Shown here piece by piece: positions 54,508 through 62,360 of a DNA stretch of 64,000 nt (positions within the stretch are counted from its first letter, which is position 1; each line of letters opens with the position of its first letter). Where the stretch lies: NCBI GenBank assembly GCA_951801245.1, contig CATOMC010000009.1, positions 20,184 to 84,183 of the forward strand, in the 5' to 3' direction. A model generated the notes under the pieces. The model did not search any database. It was not told the origin of the DNA and worked only from the letters and a program-made list of their open reading frames with translations. This stretch comes from an uncultured Lachnospiraceae bacterium (GTDB lineage: Bacteria > Bacillota_A > Clostridia > Lachnospirales > Lachnospiraceae). The position numbers and the translations under genes were made by a program.

Positions 54508-56097
54508 ATGAACGGTTATTTCAGACTGGTAAATGGAGAGAACAGGTCTGTGCTGAGACTGATTCCGCCAACGGATGGAGATAAGGCAATCGATATCAAC
54601 GATGTGATCGAGTATCTGGCGATGAAAAATTATACCTGTGATCTGCCTGATTTAAAACGTGCGGTAGAGGCGGCAGGAAAAGAAGATACAGAAATCCTTC
54701 TCAATAGGGAAACCAGATTTGCTGAGAGAGAATGTTATAAATTGACGATAACGCCTGATAAAATGCAGGCTTATGCGAAGTTCTATGCGCCTTCTGTGGG
54801 TGGTGAAACGATGACACCGCCGGAGTTTGTGAACGATTTGAGCATGCGCGGCCTTAAGTGCGGTCTCAAAAAGGAAGAGGTTCTGAAATTTTTTAAGAAA
54901 CGGCAATACTGCGAGAATATCCTTGTGGCGGAGGGAAAAGCCCCTGTGCAGGGAAAAGACGCTTATATTGAATATAAATTCAACACGGATAAAAGGGCAA
55001 AGCCCACATTAAATGAAGACGGCAGTGTAGATTTCTTCCATTTGAATATACTAAATCATTGTAATAAAGGCGATGAGATTGCTATCCTTCATCCGGCCGT
55101 GCCGGGAGTGCCCGGGAACAATATTATGGGTGACAAGATCATGCCGGCTGAGGTGAAAAAAGTATCATTTAATTACGGACATAATATTGAGAAATCAGAA
55201 GATGGGCTGAAACTTATTTCCATGGTGAACGGACACGTGGAACTGGTGGACGATGCCGTTTTTGTATCGGATGAACTGGTGGTCGAGAATGTGGATAATT
55301 CTACCGGAAACATCGACTACGAGGGCAATGTACAGATCAATGGCAATGTGTTCACAAATTTTTGTGTCAAGGCTAAGGGAAATGTGATGGTAAAGGGCGT
55401 TGTGGAAGGCGCCATCATAGAGGCCGGCGGCAATATCATCATCGCCAGGGGCATGAATGGTATGGGCAAAGGCGTGCTCAAGGCAGAGGGAAACATTGTT
55501 GCAAAGTTCCTGGAAAATGTGACGGCCGATGCGAAAGGCTATGTGACTTCCGAATGTATTTTGCACAGCAGGATCGCTGCGGGCGGGGAAGTGAACGTGG
55601 ATGGTAAACGCGGATTTATTACCGGCGGCAGGGTCTGCGCTACAGGTAGTATCAATGTGAAGACGCTCGGCTCCGAGATGGGTGCTGATACGATTGTAGA
55701 AGTGGGTGCTGATCCGGCATTGAAGGAACGCATTAAGCAGCTACAGCAGCAGATCAGCGAAGATACGAAGACGCTGCAGACGGTGCAACCGATACTTGTA
55801 TCCACGAAACAGAAGCTTGCCCAGGGCGTAAGGCTAAGTGATGATCAGATTAAATATGTACAGACTCTTGTATTGACGAATGAGCAGAAGACGAAATCGC
55901 TCGAGGAAGCCAATAAGGAAATTCAGGAGTTGCAGAAGCAGGAAGCCGATTCGGCAGATGCGGTAGTGCGGGTCAAGGGAATGGTATATCCGGGCACTAA
56001 GATAGGCGTCGGCAATGTGTCTATGACGGTGCAGAAGACAACCCACTATTGCCGCTTTATCAAAGAAAAGGGCGATGTGAAGATGATGCCGTTCTAG
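54508..56097 (+). CDS. DUF342/FapA-family protein
   Basis: A 529-residue polymer-forming FapA (flagellar assembly protein A) type protein. Residues about 85-260 form the N-terminal conserved part with HPAVPGVPGNNIMG, then a central beta-helix (about 250-400: GNVQINGNVFTNFCVKAKGN and ARGMNGMGKGVLKAEGN), and a C-terminal coiled coil before a PG TKIGVGN end. FapA homologues affect flagellar placement in Vibrio; the role in Firmicutes is not known. ATG 54508 has GAGGTG upstream. It follows sigD by 8 bases. Confidence 0.87.
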   Translation: MNGYFRLVNGENRSVLRLIPPTDGDKAIDINDVIEYLAMKNYTCDLPDLKRAVEAAGKEDTEILLNRETRFAERECYKLTITPDKMQAYAKFYAPSVGGETMTPPEFVNDLSMRGLKCGLKKEEVLKFFKKRQYCENILVAEGKAPVQGKDAYIEYKFNTDKRAKPTLNEDGSVDFFHLNILNHCNKGDEIAILHPAVPGVPGNNIMGDKIMPAEVKKVSFNYGHNIEKSEDGLKLISMVNGHVELVDDAVFVSDELVVENVDNSTGNIDYEGNVQINGNVFTNFCVKAKGNVMVKGVVEGAIIEAGGNIIIARGMNGMGKGVLKAEGNIVAKFLENVTADAKGYVTSECILHSRIAAGGEVNVDGKRGFITGGRVCATGSINVKTLGSEMGADTIVEVGADPALKERIKQLQQQISEDTKTLQTVQPILVSTKQKLAQGVRLSDDQIKYVQTLVLTNEQKTKSLEEANKEIQELQKQEADSADAVVRVKGMVYPGTKIGVGNVSMTVQKTTHYCRFIKEKGDVKMMPF

Positions 56098-56170
56098 AGA
56101 TAAGGACAGGGCTGATGACCGGACGGCTGTGCAGCACAAGGGCAGAGCATAGAGGGAAGGGGTGTATAAG

Positions 56171-56488
56171 ATGGCAATAGGATTTGTGGAAATGCAGGGA
56201 CAGATCACAAGAGCGCAGGATTATACGATGATCAAACACAATGATGACACCAAAGGTATGGTAGAGCAGGCTAATTTTGGCCAGCAGATGACCAAACAGG
56301 TGGAGAAGCAGGTTAAGCGGGTCAACCAGGGAGAACAGCCGGAGTATCATCAGCGTAAGTTTGATGCCAAGGATAAGGGGAGCAACCAGTACCACGGAGA
56401 CGGTGGTAAGAACAGAAAGAGTACGAAGAAAGAAGCTGACGGCAAGGTACTTCTTAAAGGGGTGGGTACTTTTGACGTCTCCAGATAG
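56171..56488 (+). CDS. Small hydrophilic protein of unknown function in fla/che operon
   Basis: A 105-residue, strongly charged protein with no membrane segment. Its start (MAIGFVEMQGQITRAQDY) and end (GTFDVSR) look conserved-like, while the centre is rich in Lys/Gln/Gly/Asp and likely unstructured. No family recognised. AAGGGG stands before ATG 56171; a GTG at 56162 is also in frame. Place between DUF342 and SwrB-like genes suggests a flagellar accessory role. Confidence 0.7.
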   Translation: MAIGFVEMQGQITRAQDYTMIKHNDDTKGMVEQANFGQQMTKQVEKQVKRVNQGEQPEYHQRKFDAKDKGSNQYHGDGGKNRKSTKKEADGKVLLKGVGTFDVSR

Positions 56489-56520
56489 AGGCTCGGATTA
56501 CAGAAGGGAATGGAAAGTGC

Positions 56521-57633
56521 ATGAGTGCAACAGAGATCGTTATGATCATCATCGGTGTGGGAGTTTTCCTGTTGGGATATTTTATGCCGTCCAGAAAGAA
56601 GGATACGGATCAGGAAGTACAACTGATCAGTGAGGCCGAAGTCAGGAGAATGGTCGAGGCCGAGGTGAAGGGCGTCAGAGAGAAAATATCGGACATTGTT
56701 GATGAGACAATCAATTATTCCATAGAAAAAACAGAGCGCGCTATGGAGCGTGTAGCCAATGAGAAGATCATGGCGGTGAATGAATATTCCGACACCGTGC
56801 TGGAGGAAATCAATAAAAATCATAAAGAAGTAGTATTCTTATATGATATGTTGAATGATAAACATGATAATCTGATGGTTATGATGAATGAGGCATCGCA
56901 GGCATCCGAGGAGATTAAGCAGACCGTGAAAGACGCGGAGATCACGGCGAAGGAGACAGCACAGAAAGTTCAGGATGCGGAAGATGCGGCGGAGGAAGCA
57001 ATCCGCAAGATTCAGGATGCGGAACGGACGGCCAGAGAAGCGAGGGAAGCCGTGCAGGAGGCAGTGGAATCGGTCATGGGGGCAGTACAGGACACCAGGA
57101 CGGATCTGTTGGCTCTCCACAGCGCAAGGGAGTACCGGCAGGATGTGATCGAGGATGTACAGCCGATCGCGGAAGAAGTGACAGTAGAGCCGGAGGAGAT
57201 CATAGAGGTTCCGGCGGCAGAAACGGCATCCGAGGCTGTAATGCAGCAACCGGAAGAGCCGGAGTTTATGCCCATCAGGCCTAAGCGGGTGGAGATCATT
57301 CATGAGCCGGACGGGGATTATGTGGCACCTCAGCAGGATATCTCTACCAGTGAAGCTTTTGCCAATATGGGAATCTTTGCAGCAGGGAAAGAGGAGCCGG
57401 AGGAGGCTAAGCCTAAGACCAGGGCCAGAAGAGGATTTCGCAAAGAAGCAGTATCGGAAGATGTCCGGGGTGTGGAAATTCAATTTGCCAAAGGAAAAGA
57501 TAACGGGCGTAATAGTAATGAACGGATCTTAGAACTGCATAAAGCAGGCAAATCAAATATGGCGATCGCCAAGGAACTGGGATTGGGACTTGGTGAGGTG
57601 AAGCTGGTCATAGATTTGTTTGAAGGTGTATAG
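56521..57633 (+). CDS. SwrB-like (YlxL/DUF6115-type) flagellar accessory protein
   Basis: A 370-residue protein with a single N-terminal membrane helix (about residues 4-22), a long coiled coil (about 40-205, many KIQDAE-type heptads), an acidic linker and a C-terminal short HTH-like segment (ILELHKAGKSNMAIAKELGL, about 337-356). B. subtilis SwrB has the same architecture and lies between sigD and rpsB, as here; it helps activate the FliPQR export gate. The family assignment is by architecture and position, not by strong sequence match. This protein is over twice SwrB's length. Confidence 0.68.
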   Translation: MSATEIVMIIIGVGVFLLGYFMPSRKKDTDQEVQLISEAEVRRMVEAEVKGVREKISDIVDETINYSIEKTERAMERVANEKIMAVNEYSDTVLEEINKNHKEVVFLYDMLNDKHDNLMVMMNEASQASEEIKQTVKDAEITAKETAQKVQDAEDAAEEAIRKIQDAERTAREAREAVQEAVESVMGAVQDTRTDLLALHSAREYRQDVIEDVQPIAEEVTVEPEEIIEVPAAETASEAVMQQPEEPEFMPIRPKRVEIIHEPDGDYVAPQQDISTSEAFANMGIFAAGKEEPEEAKPKTRARRGFRKEAVSEDVRGVEIQFAKGKDNGRNSNERILELHKAGKSNMAIAKELGLGLGEVKLVIDLFEGV

Positions 57634-57657
57634 AAATGATAGATAAGCAGGTGAGAT

Positions 57658-58326
57658 ATGGAACGAAAATATTATTTGCGGGGGCTTGGTCTCGGCATCG
57701 TGATGACGGCGGTCATTATGGGGATCGCGCTCTCCGGCAGACATAAAATGACGGATGAGGAGATCATCAAGAGAGCCAAAGAACTTGGCATGGTGGAAGA
57801 CACGTATCTGGTTGACAATGCCAAAGAGGAAGAAGAACCGCAGAAGGGGCAGGACATAGAAGATAAGTCTGCCGGGACGAAGGAGGCACCTGTGGCACAG
57901 CCGGAAACTCCGGTGGAGAAAGAAGACGATCCACCGGAAGCTGAGAAACCGGAAGAAGCAGATGATACGCCGCTTCCTGTGGCGAAGCCGGTGGAAGAAG
58001 CTGCAAAAGAAACGGCCGGGGAGCAAAACAAACCGCTTCCTGCGGCAAAACCGGAAACGGCAAAGACAGATACCAATGAGATGACCAGACAGGAGGATAA
58101 CGCGTCCTCTTCCTTAAAGGTGGAGAAAGTTACCATTGTCAGCGGCGACGGATCCTATACGGTGGCCCTCAAGCTCAAAGAAGCGGGAGTAGTCATGTCT
58201 GCGGAGACGTTCGATGACTTCTTATGTGAGAACGGTTATGACAAGAAGCTTAGAACGGGCACGTTCCAGATACCGGCAGATGCCAGTGATGAGCAGATTG
58301 CCAGAATCGTGACAGGGCAGGAATAA
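57658..58326 (+). CDS. Membrane-anchored MltG-like LysM-domain protein lacking the catalytic part
   Basis: A 222-residue protein: basic start, membrane helix at about residues 8-26, a Pro/Glu/Lys-rich linker (about 60-150) and a C-terminal domain (about 155-222: SGDGSYTVALKLKEAGVV, then LRTGTFQIP) that resembles the LysM-like subdomain of endolytic transglycosylase MltG/YceG. The catalytic Glu domain is missing, so it likely binds or senses peptidoglycan. It is the last gene before the terminator of the flagellar operon. ATG is 24 bases after the SwrB-like stop. Confidence 0.68.
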   Translation: MERKYYLRGLGLGIVMTAVIMGIALSGRHKMTDEEIIKRAKELGMVEDTYLVDNAKEEEEPQKGQDIEDKSAGTKEAPVAQPETPVEKEDDPPEAEKPEEADDTPLPVAKPVEEAAKETAGEQNKPLPAAKPETAKTDTNEMTRQEDNASSSLKVEKVTIVSGDGSYTVALKLKEAGVVMSAETFDDFLCENGYDKKLRTGTFQIPADASDEQIARIVTGQE

Positions 58327-58356
58327 TATTTGGGCGAAAATATGGCAAAATTATGG

Positions 58357-58385
58357 AGGATCCCCTTGCAAGGGGGATCTTTTTA
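58357..58385 (+). terminator. Intrinsic terminator ending the fla/che operon
   Basis: GATCCCC (58359-58365) pairs with GGGGATC (58373-58379) across a short loop, followed by TTTTT. It separates the flagellar operon from rpsB. Confidence 0.85.
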
Positions 58386-58444
58386 TGGTATTGTATTTAA
58401 GTGTGTGTAACACAAGGCGCGATGCGCCAGTATCCTATTAATCA

Positions 58445-58506
58445 CATATATCCAGCTCCTGCCGGTGCCCATGACGCCTGGGTGGCAGAGAAGTGCAAGA
58501 TATATG
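58445..58506 (+). promoter_or_regulatory. Structured rpsB leader RNA
   Basis: An 8-bp outer stem CATATATC (58445-58452) / GATATATG (58499-58506) encloses an inner stem CTC-c-TGCC/GGCA-GAG (58456-58490) capped by CCCA/TGGG. The stack of three helices stands 26 bases before the rpsB ATG. Ribosomal protein operons are often autoregulated by such leaders; an S2-binding role is inferred. GGCGC/GCGCC hairpin lies just upstream (58416-58428). Confidence 0.55.
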
Positions 58507-58532
58507 GCAGATAACCAAATGGAGGTAGAATC

Positions 58533-59270
58533 ATGAGCGTTATTTCAATGAAACAGTTGTTGGAAGCAGGTGTTCATTTCGGACATCAGACCAGAAGATG
58601 GAACCCTAAGATGGCTCCTTATATCTTTACCGAGAGAAACGGTATTCACATTATCGACTTGCAGAAGTCTGTGGGTAAAGTGGATGAGGCTTATAAGGCA
58701 GTGTTTGATGTGGCATCTCAGGGAGGTACGATTCTCTTTGTCGGTACTAAGAAGCAGGCGCAGGATGCAATCAAGACAGAGGCAGAGCGCTGCGGTATGT
58801 ACTATGTCAATGAGAGATGGCTGGGCGGTATGCTTACCAACTTTAAGACAATCCAGTCCAGAATCGAAAGACTCAAAGCGATCGAGACAATGTCCGAGGA
58901 TGGTACCTTTGAAGTACTTCCCAAGAAAGAAGTTATCAAGATTAAGAAAGAGTGGGAGAAGCTGGAGAAGAACCTGGGCGGTATCAAGAACATGACCAGA
59001 ACTCCTGACTGTATCTTTGTAGTAGATCCTAAGAAAGAGAGAATCTGTGTGCAGGAAGCACATACACTTGGCATTACACTGATCGGTATCGGCGATACCA
59101 ACTGTGATCCCGAGGAACTGGATTACATCATTCCCGGTAATGATGATGCTATCCGTGCGGTAAAACTGATCGTATCCAAGATGGCAGACGCTGTTATCGA
59201 GGCGAACCAGGGTGCAGAGGAGTATGTTGAAGAAGCCGAAACAGAGAAAGTGCTAGAGGCTGATGAGTAA
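58533..59270 (+). CDS. rpsB: 30S ribosomal protein S2
   Basis: S2 joins the 30S subunit late and is needed to bind S1-type proteins and initiate translation. The 245 residues match the family: [35 protein letters not shown], and the [17 protein letters not shown] region. The acidic C-terminal tail is normal. GGAGGT lies 8 bases before the ATG. It is followed by tsf, as nearly always. Confidence 0.99.
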   Translation: MSVISMKQLLEAGVHFGHQTRRWNPKMAPYIFTERNGIHIIDLQKSVGKVDEAYKAVFDVASQGGTILFVGTKKQAQDAIKTEAERCGMYYVNERWLGGMLTNFKTIQSRIERLKAIETMSEDGTFEVLPKKEVIKIKKEWEKLEKNLGGIKNMTRTPDCIFVVDPKKERICVQEAHTLGITLIGIGDTNCDPEELDYIIPGNDDAIRAVKLIVSKMADAVIEANQGAEEYVEEAETEKVLEADE

Positions 59271-59304
59271 TTATTAATATGGAGAGAAGCAGGAGGGAAT
59301 ATAG

Positions 59305-60243
59305 ATGGCTATCACAGCAGCAATGGTAAAAGAGTTAAGAGAAATGACCGGTGCAGGCATGATGGACTGCAAAAAGGCTTTAAATGAGACCGATGGCAAT
59401 ATGGATGAAGCGGTTGAATACCTGAGAAAGAACGGTCAGGCGAAGGCAGAGAAGAAGGCCGGAAGAATCGCAGCAGAAGGTCTTTGCCGTGTAGCAGTCA
59501 AAGATGAGAAGACAGCAGCAGTCGTAGAAGTAAACTCCGAGACAGATTTCGTGGCAAAGAATGCAGATTTCCAGGAGTATGTGGAAGCGGTTGCGAAACA
59601 GGCAGTAGAATCCGATGCCGCAGATTTAAACGCTTTTCTGGAGGAGAAATGGCATCTTGACGAGTCCAAGACTGTGAAAGATGCACTGGTAGATAAGGTG
59701 GCAGTGATTGGTGAGAACTTGAGCATCAGAAGATTTGAGAAAGTCGCAGCAGAGAACGGCTGTGTGGTAACTTATGTACACGGTGGCGGCAGAATCGGTG
59801 TCATCGTAGAAGCAGTCACCGACGTTGTAAACGATGCTGTAAAAGAGGCACTGACCAATATCGCTATGCAGGTAGCGGCACTGTATCCGAAGTATGTGTC
59901 TACAGACGAAGTATCCGAAGAGTTCAAAGCACATGAGAAAGAGATCATCACAGAGCAGATCAAGAACGATCCTAAGATGGCAGGCAAGCCTGATAAGGTA
60001 ATTGAAGGTGCTGTTAACGGTCGTCTGAACAAAGAACTCAAGGAAGTATGCCTGTTAGAGCAGGTATATGTGAAGGCAGAAGACGGCAAGCAGAGCGTTG
60101 CCAAGTATTTGGAGCAGGTAGCGAAGGAGAATGGCGCGAACCTTTCCGTTAAGAGATTTGTCCGCTTCGAGACCGGCGAGGGCCTTGAGAAGAAGGAAGA
60201 GAACTTCGCGGAGGAAGTGGCAAAGCAGATGGCAGGGAACTAA
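59305..60243 (+). CDS. tsf: Elongation factor Ts
   Basis: EF-Ts exchanges GDP for GTP on EF-Tu. The 312 residues have the N-terminal UBA domain (VKELREMTGAGMMDCKKAL), the TDFVAKN motif that inserts into EF-Tu, a dimer-like core and C-terminal module. AGGAGGG precedes the ATG. The next gene in most Firmicutes, pyrH, does not follow; a terminator and mobile DNA do. Confidence 0.99.
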   Translation: MAITAAMVKELREMTGAGMMDCKKALNETDGNMDEAVEYLRKNGQAKAEKKAGRIAAEGLCRVAVKDEKTAAVVEVNSETDFVAKNADFQEYVEAVAKQAVESDAADLNAFLEEKWHLDESKTVKDALVDKVAVIGENLSIRRFEKVAAENGCVVTYVHGGGRIGVIVEAVTDVVNDAVKEALTNIAMQVAALYPKYVSTDEVSEEFKAHEKEIITEQIKNDPKMAGKPDKVIEGAVNGRLNKELKEVCLLEQVYVKAEDGKQSVAKYLEQVAKENGANLSVKRFVRFETGEGLEKKEENFAEEVAKQMAGN

Positions 60244-60303
60244 GAATTTCGCAAAGCAGATCGGCTTATAAGCGAAAGCTTTAGCAAGTCAACGTAATCA
60301 TAT

Positions 60304-60366
60304 AAGGCTCTGAAAGCCTTGTAATCACGCATCTTTAGGTGATTATGAGATTTCAGAGCCTTTTTT
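60304..60366 (+). terminator. Compound terminator after tsf
   Basis: AAGGCTCTGAAA (60304-60315) pairs with TTTCAGAGCCTT (60351-60362), T-run after it. A second inner stem (GTAATCAC / GTGATTAT) is nested within, so the structure is large and cruciform-like. It ends the rpsB-tsf operon. Confidence 0.85.
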
Positions 60367-60395
60367 GGTCCTAAACGGATAAAAGGCAAAACATT

Positions 60396-60860
60396 ATGAG
60401 CCGGGAGACTGTGCTGCGCGAATATATCTCCTGCGTATCGGCAGGGTATGATTATATCCTGATCGACTGCACCCCGTCCCTTGGCATGATAACGATCAAT
60501 GCCCTTGCCTGTGCCGATTCGGTTCTGATACCCGTACAAGCCGCTTATCTGCCCATCAAGGGGCTTGAGCAGCTGATAAGGACAATCGGCAAGGTAAAGC
60601 GCCAGATTAACCCGAAACTGGAGATAGAGGGCATCTTGATGACGATGGTGGACAGCCGGACAAACTATGCCAGGGAGATCAGCAGCCTTCTGATTGAAAA
60701 CTACGGGGATAAAGTGAAAATCTATGACAGCATCATCCCCATTTCTGTCAGAGCGGCAGAAACTTCTGCGGCAGGGATCAGCATCTATATGCACGACCCG
60801 AAAGGCAAAGTCGCCGCTGCCTATGAGGAACTGACGGAGGAGGTGCTTGCAAATGGCTAA
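60396..60860 (+). pseudogene. 5'-truncated ParA-type ATPase of mobile element
   Basis: The 154 residues equal the C-terminal two thirds of an ICE/plasmid ParA: SRETVLREYI, Walker B YDYILIDCTPSLGM, IPVQAAYLPIKGLEQL, VDSRTNYAREIS. The N-terminal part with the KGGVGKT P-loop is missing; an in-frame stop (60372-60374) lies only seven codons before the ATG and the sequence between is not ParA-like. Without a P-loop it cannot bind ATP normally. AAAAGG stands upstream by chance or as a new site. The gene overlaps parB by 8 bases. Confidence 0.82.
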
Positions 60861-61794
60861 TACGAGGAAAAACCTTGCGGATAAGATCAAGCTGGGAGGT
60901 TATGACGCTCTTTTTGGCGAGCCGGAAGGGGAACAGATTGTAGAAGCACCCTTAGATAATTTACATAACTTCAAAAATCACCCATTCCGTGTATCGGATG
61001 ACGAAAAGATGGAGGAAACGGTAGAAAGCGTTAAACAGTATGGGGTTCTGGTGCCGGGCATCGCAAGACCGCGAAAAGGCGGCGGTTATGAGATCATATC
61101 CGGACATCGCAGGAAACGCGCTTCCGAACTTGCGGGCAGGGAGACAATGCCGGTAGTTGTCCGTCAGTATTCCGATGACGAGGCGACCATCATCATGGTG
61201 GACGCCAACATCCAGCGCGAGGACATCCTACCCGGCGAAAAGGCGAAAGCCTACCGCATGAAATACGAGGCGATGAAACACCAGGGCAAGAAGGCAGGCG
61301 GCAGGACCATTGAGGAGATGGGGGAAGATGCCGGGGAGAGCGCAAAGACGGTACAGCGGTATCTCTGGCTCTCCCACCTGTCGGACGGGCTGCTCGATCT
61401 GGTGGACAGGAAGAAGCTGGGGTTCATGCAGGGCGTGGATATCTCCTTTCTCACGGAAGAAGCGCAGGGATGGGTCTATGTGCTGATCGCGGAAACGGGT
61501 GCAGGCGTAAGCGCCGCACAGTCGGCATACCAATATTATGCGGATCTGTTCGGGGAGTCCAAGAAAACCGTAAAGACAGCCATTGACAGACTGGAGGAAC
61601 TGCAGGCGGTAAAGCGTCATTTCCGCACCGTATCCCACGGGGACGGGCTTATCTCCAACAACATCCCCCAAAGTGATAGAGGAATGGCAGCGCCAAAAAG
61701 AACAGGTGCGCCCGTCACTGAAAGAACGGCTTGCCAGAGAACAGGGAAACCTCACACCAGAGGGCGGCAACGAGAGAAAACGGCAGGCGCATAG
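60853..61794 (+). CDS. ParB-family partition protein with rearranged C-terminal region
   Basis: Residues 1-215 are a good ParB: LDNLHNFKNHPFRVSDDEK, SGHRRKRASELAG (arginine box), NIQREDILPGEKAKAY, and an HTH (KTVQRYLWLSHLSDGLLDLV). ATG 60853 has GGAGGTG upstream. From about residue 222 the sequence becomes unlike ParB: YYADLFGESKKTVKTAIDRL and VKRHFRTV look like the winged-helix part of a replication-initiator protein. After about residue 275 the encoded peptide is low quality, and in the -1 or +2 frame (61673-61813) lies EEWQRQKEQVRPSLKERL, which reads as a genuine C-tail. This suggests a deletion fusion plus frameshift. Confidence 0.75.
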   Translation: MANTRKNLADKIKLGGYDALFGEPEGEQIVEAPLDNLHNFKNHPFRVSDDEKMEETVESVKQYGVLVPGIARPRKGGGYEIISGHRRKRASELAGRETMPVVVRQYSDDEATIIMVDANIQREDILPGEKAKAYRMKYEAMKHQGKKAGGRTIEEMGEDAGESAKTVQRYLWLSHLSDGLLDLVDRKKLGFMQGVDISFLTEEAQGWVYVLIAETGAGVSAAQSAYQYYADLFGESKKTVKTAIDRLEELQAVKRHFRTVSHGDGLISNNIPQSDRGMAAPKRTGAPVTERTACQRTGKPHTRGRQREKTAGA

Positions 61795-61813
61795 AGGGAT
61801 GCAGGAGTTGTAA
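61673..61813 (+). pseudogene. Out-of-frame C-terminal tail fragment beside ParB
   Basis: A 46-codon stretch (GTG 61673 to TAA 61811-61813) reads VIEEWQRQKEQVRPSLKE and then an Arg/Gln-rich helix. Its composition is more protein-like than the overlapping end of the ParB frame. It has no ribosome site of its own and is probably the 3' part of a once longer gene. Confidence 0.4.
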
Positions 61814-61823
61814 CCAGACATTC

Positions 61824-61850
61824 CACTTGTGGACACAGTGACCACAAGTG
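61824..61850. repeat. Dyad repeat copy 1 (possible ParB/initiator site)
   Basis: CACTTGTGG (61824-61832) and CCACAAGTG (61842-61850) are exact reverse complements with a 9-base centre. The core TTGTGGACA-N2-GTGA-N-CACAAGT recurs at 61921-61944. It lies directly after parB. Confidence 0.6.
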
Positions 61851-61867
61851 ACGATCCACAGCGATAA

Positions 61868-61909
61868 GGCAGATACGAAACCAGAACGGTCAAGTATCTG
61901 CCCTTTTTT
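61868..61909 (+). terminator. Intrinsic terminator after parB region
   Basis: GGCAGATAC (61868-61876) pairs with GTATCTGCC (61894-61902), followed by CTTTTTT. Strong stem and T-run. Confidence 0.85.
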
Positions 61910-61920
61910 GTTTAGGAGAA

Positions 61921-61944
61921 TTTGTGGACATTGTGAACACAAGT
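61921..61944. repeat. Dyad repeat copy 2
   Basis: The sequence repeats the 61824-61850 core with changes only in the spacer (TTGTGGACA, two bases, GTGA, one base, CACAAGT). The arms TTGTG and CACAA are symmetric. It stands between the terminator and the promoter of the next operon. Confidence 0.55.
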
Positions 61945-61979
61945 TGTTTTAAAGTATATAGAACGTAAAGAAGATAATA

Positions 61980-62008
61980 TGGACTCGTTAGTTAATTGGT
62001 ATTATAAT
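61980..62008 (+). promoter_or_regulatory. Candidate promoter of the 62-64 kb cassette
   Basis: TGGACT (61980-61985), 17 bases, consensus TATAAT (62003-62008). The -35 matches 4 of 6. It is 34 bases before the first gene of the AT-rich cassette. Confidence 0.45.
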
Positions 62009-62042
62009 AAATAAAAATCAGTAGAAAGGTAGGGGAATCTAT

Positions 62043-62360
62043 ATGTTAATAATTGAAGTTCAGCAATCAGACAAAGATATTATAGAAGATATCGTTACAT
62101 CTATTCCGAATGAGGGAATGATTAAAGTTGACTCATTGGGTAGTAATGATATTATTCAAATATTGATTCCTCTTGTTTCAATTACGGTGCCTGTTTTTTC
62201 TCAACTATTACAGAAATATATAGATAATCAGCGTGTATCCATCAAATATGATGGAGTTGAGATCTCGGCAAAGAGTGCAGAGCAGGCAATAGAACTGTTG
62301 GAAAAATTGAATGAACGAAAAGCTGAAATAACAGAAAAAAATAGTGCTGGTGATAATTAA
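62043..62360 (+). CDS. Small protein with hydrophobic helix, cassette gene 1
   Basis: The 105 residues have an acidic first third, one hydrophobic segment (about residues 38-60, IIQILIPLVSITVPVFSQLL), then KYDGVEISAKSAEQAIELL, a strand-helix end. This order, a helix followed by a VSIKYDGVEIS-like strand and short helix, resembles small constant components of NTP-dependent conflict systems (EACC1-like), which is inference from memory. AGGGG precedes the ATG. AT-rich base use. Its stop overlaps the next start (TAATG). Confidence 0.7.
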   Translation: MLIIEVQQSDKDIIEDIVTSIPNEGMIKVDSLGSNDIIQILIPLVSITVPVFSQLLQKYIDNQRVSIKYDGVEISAKSAEQAIELLEKLNERKAEITEKNSAGDN

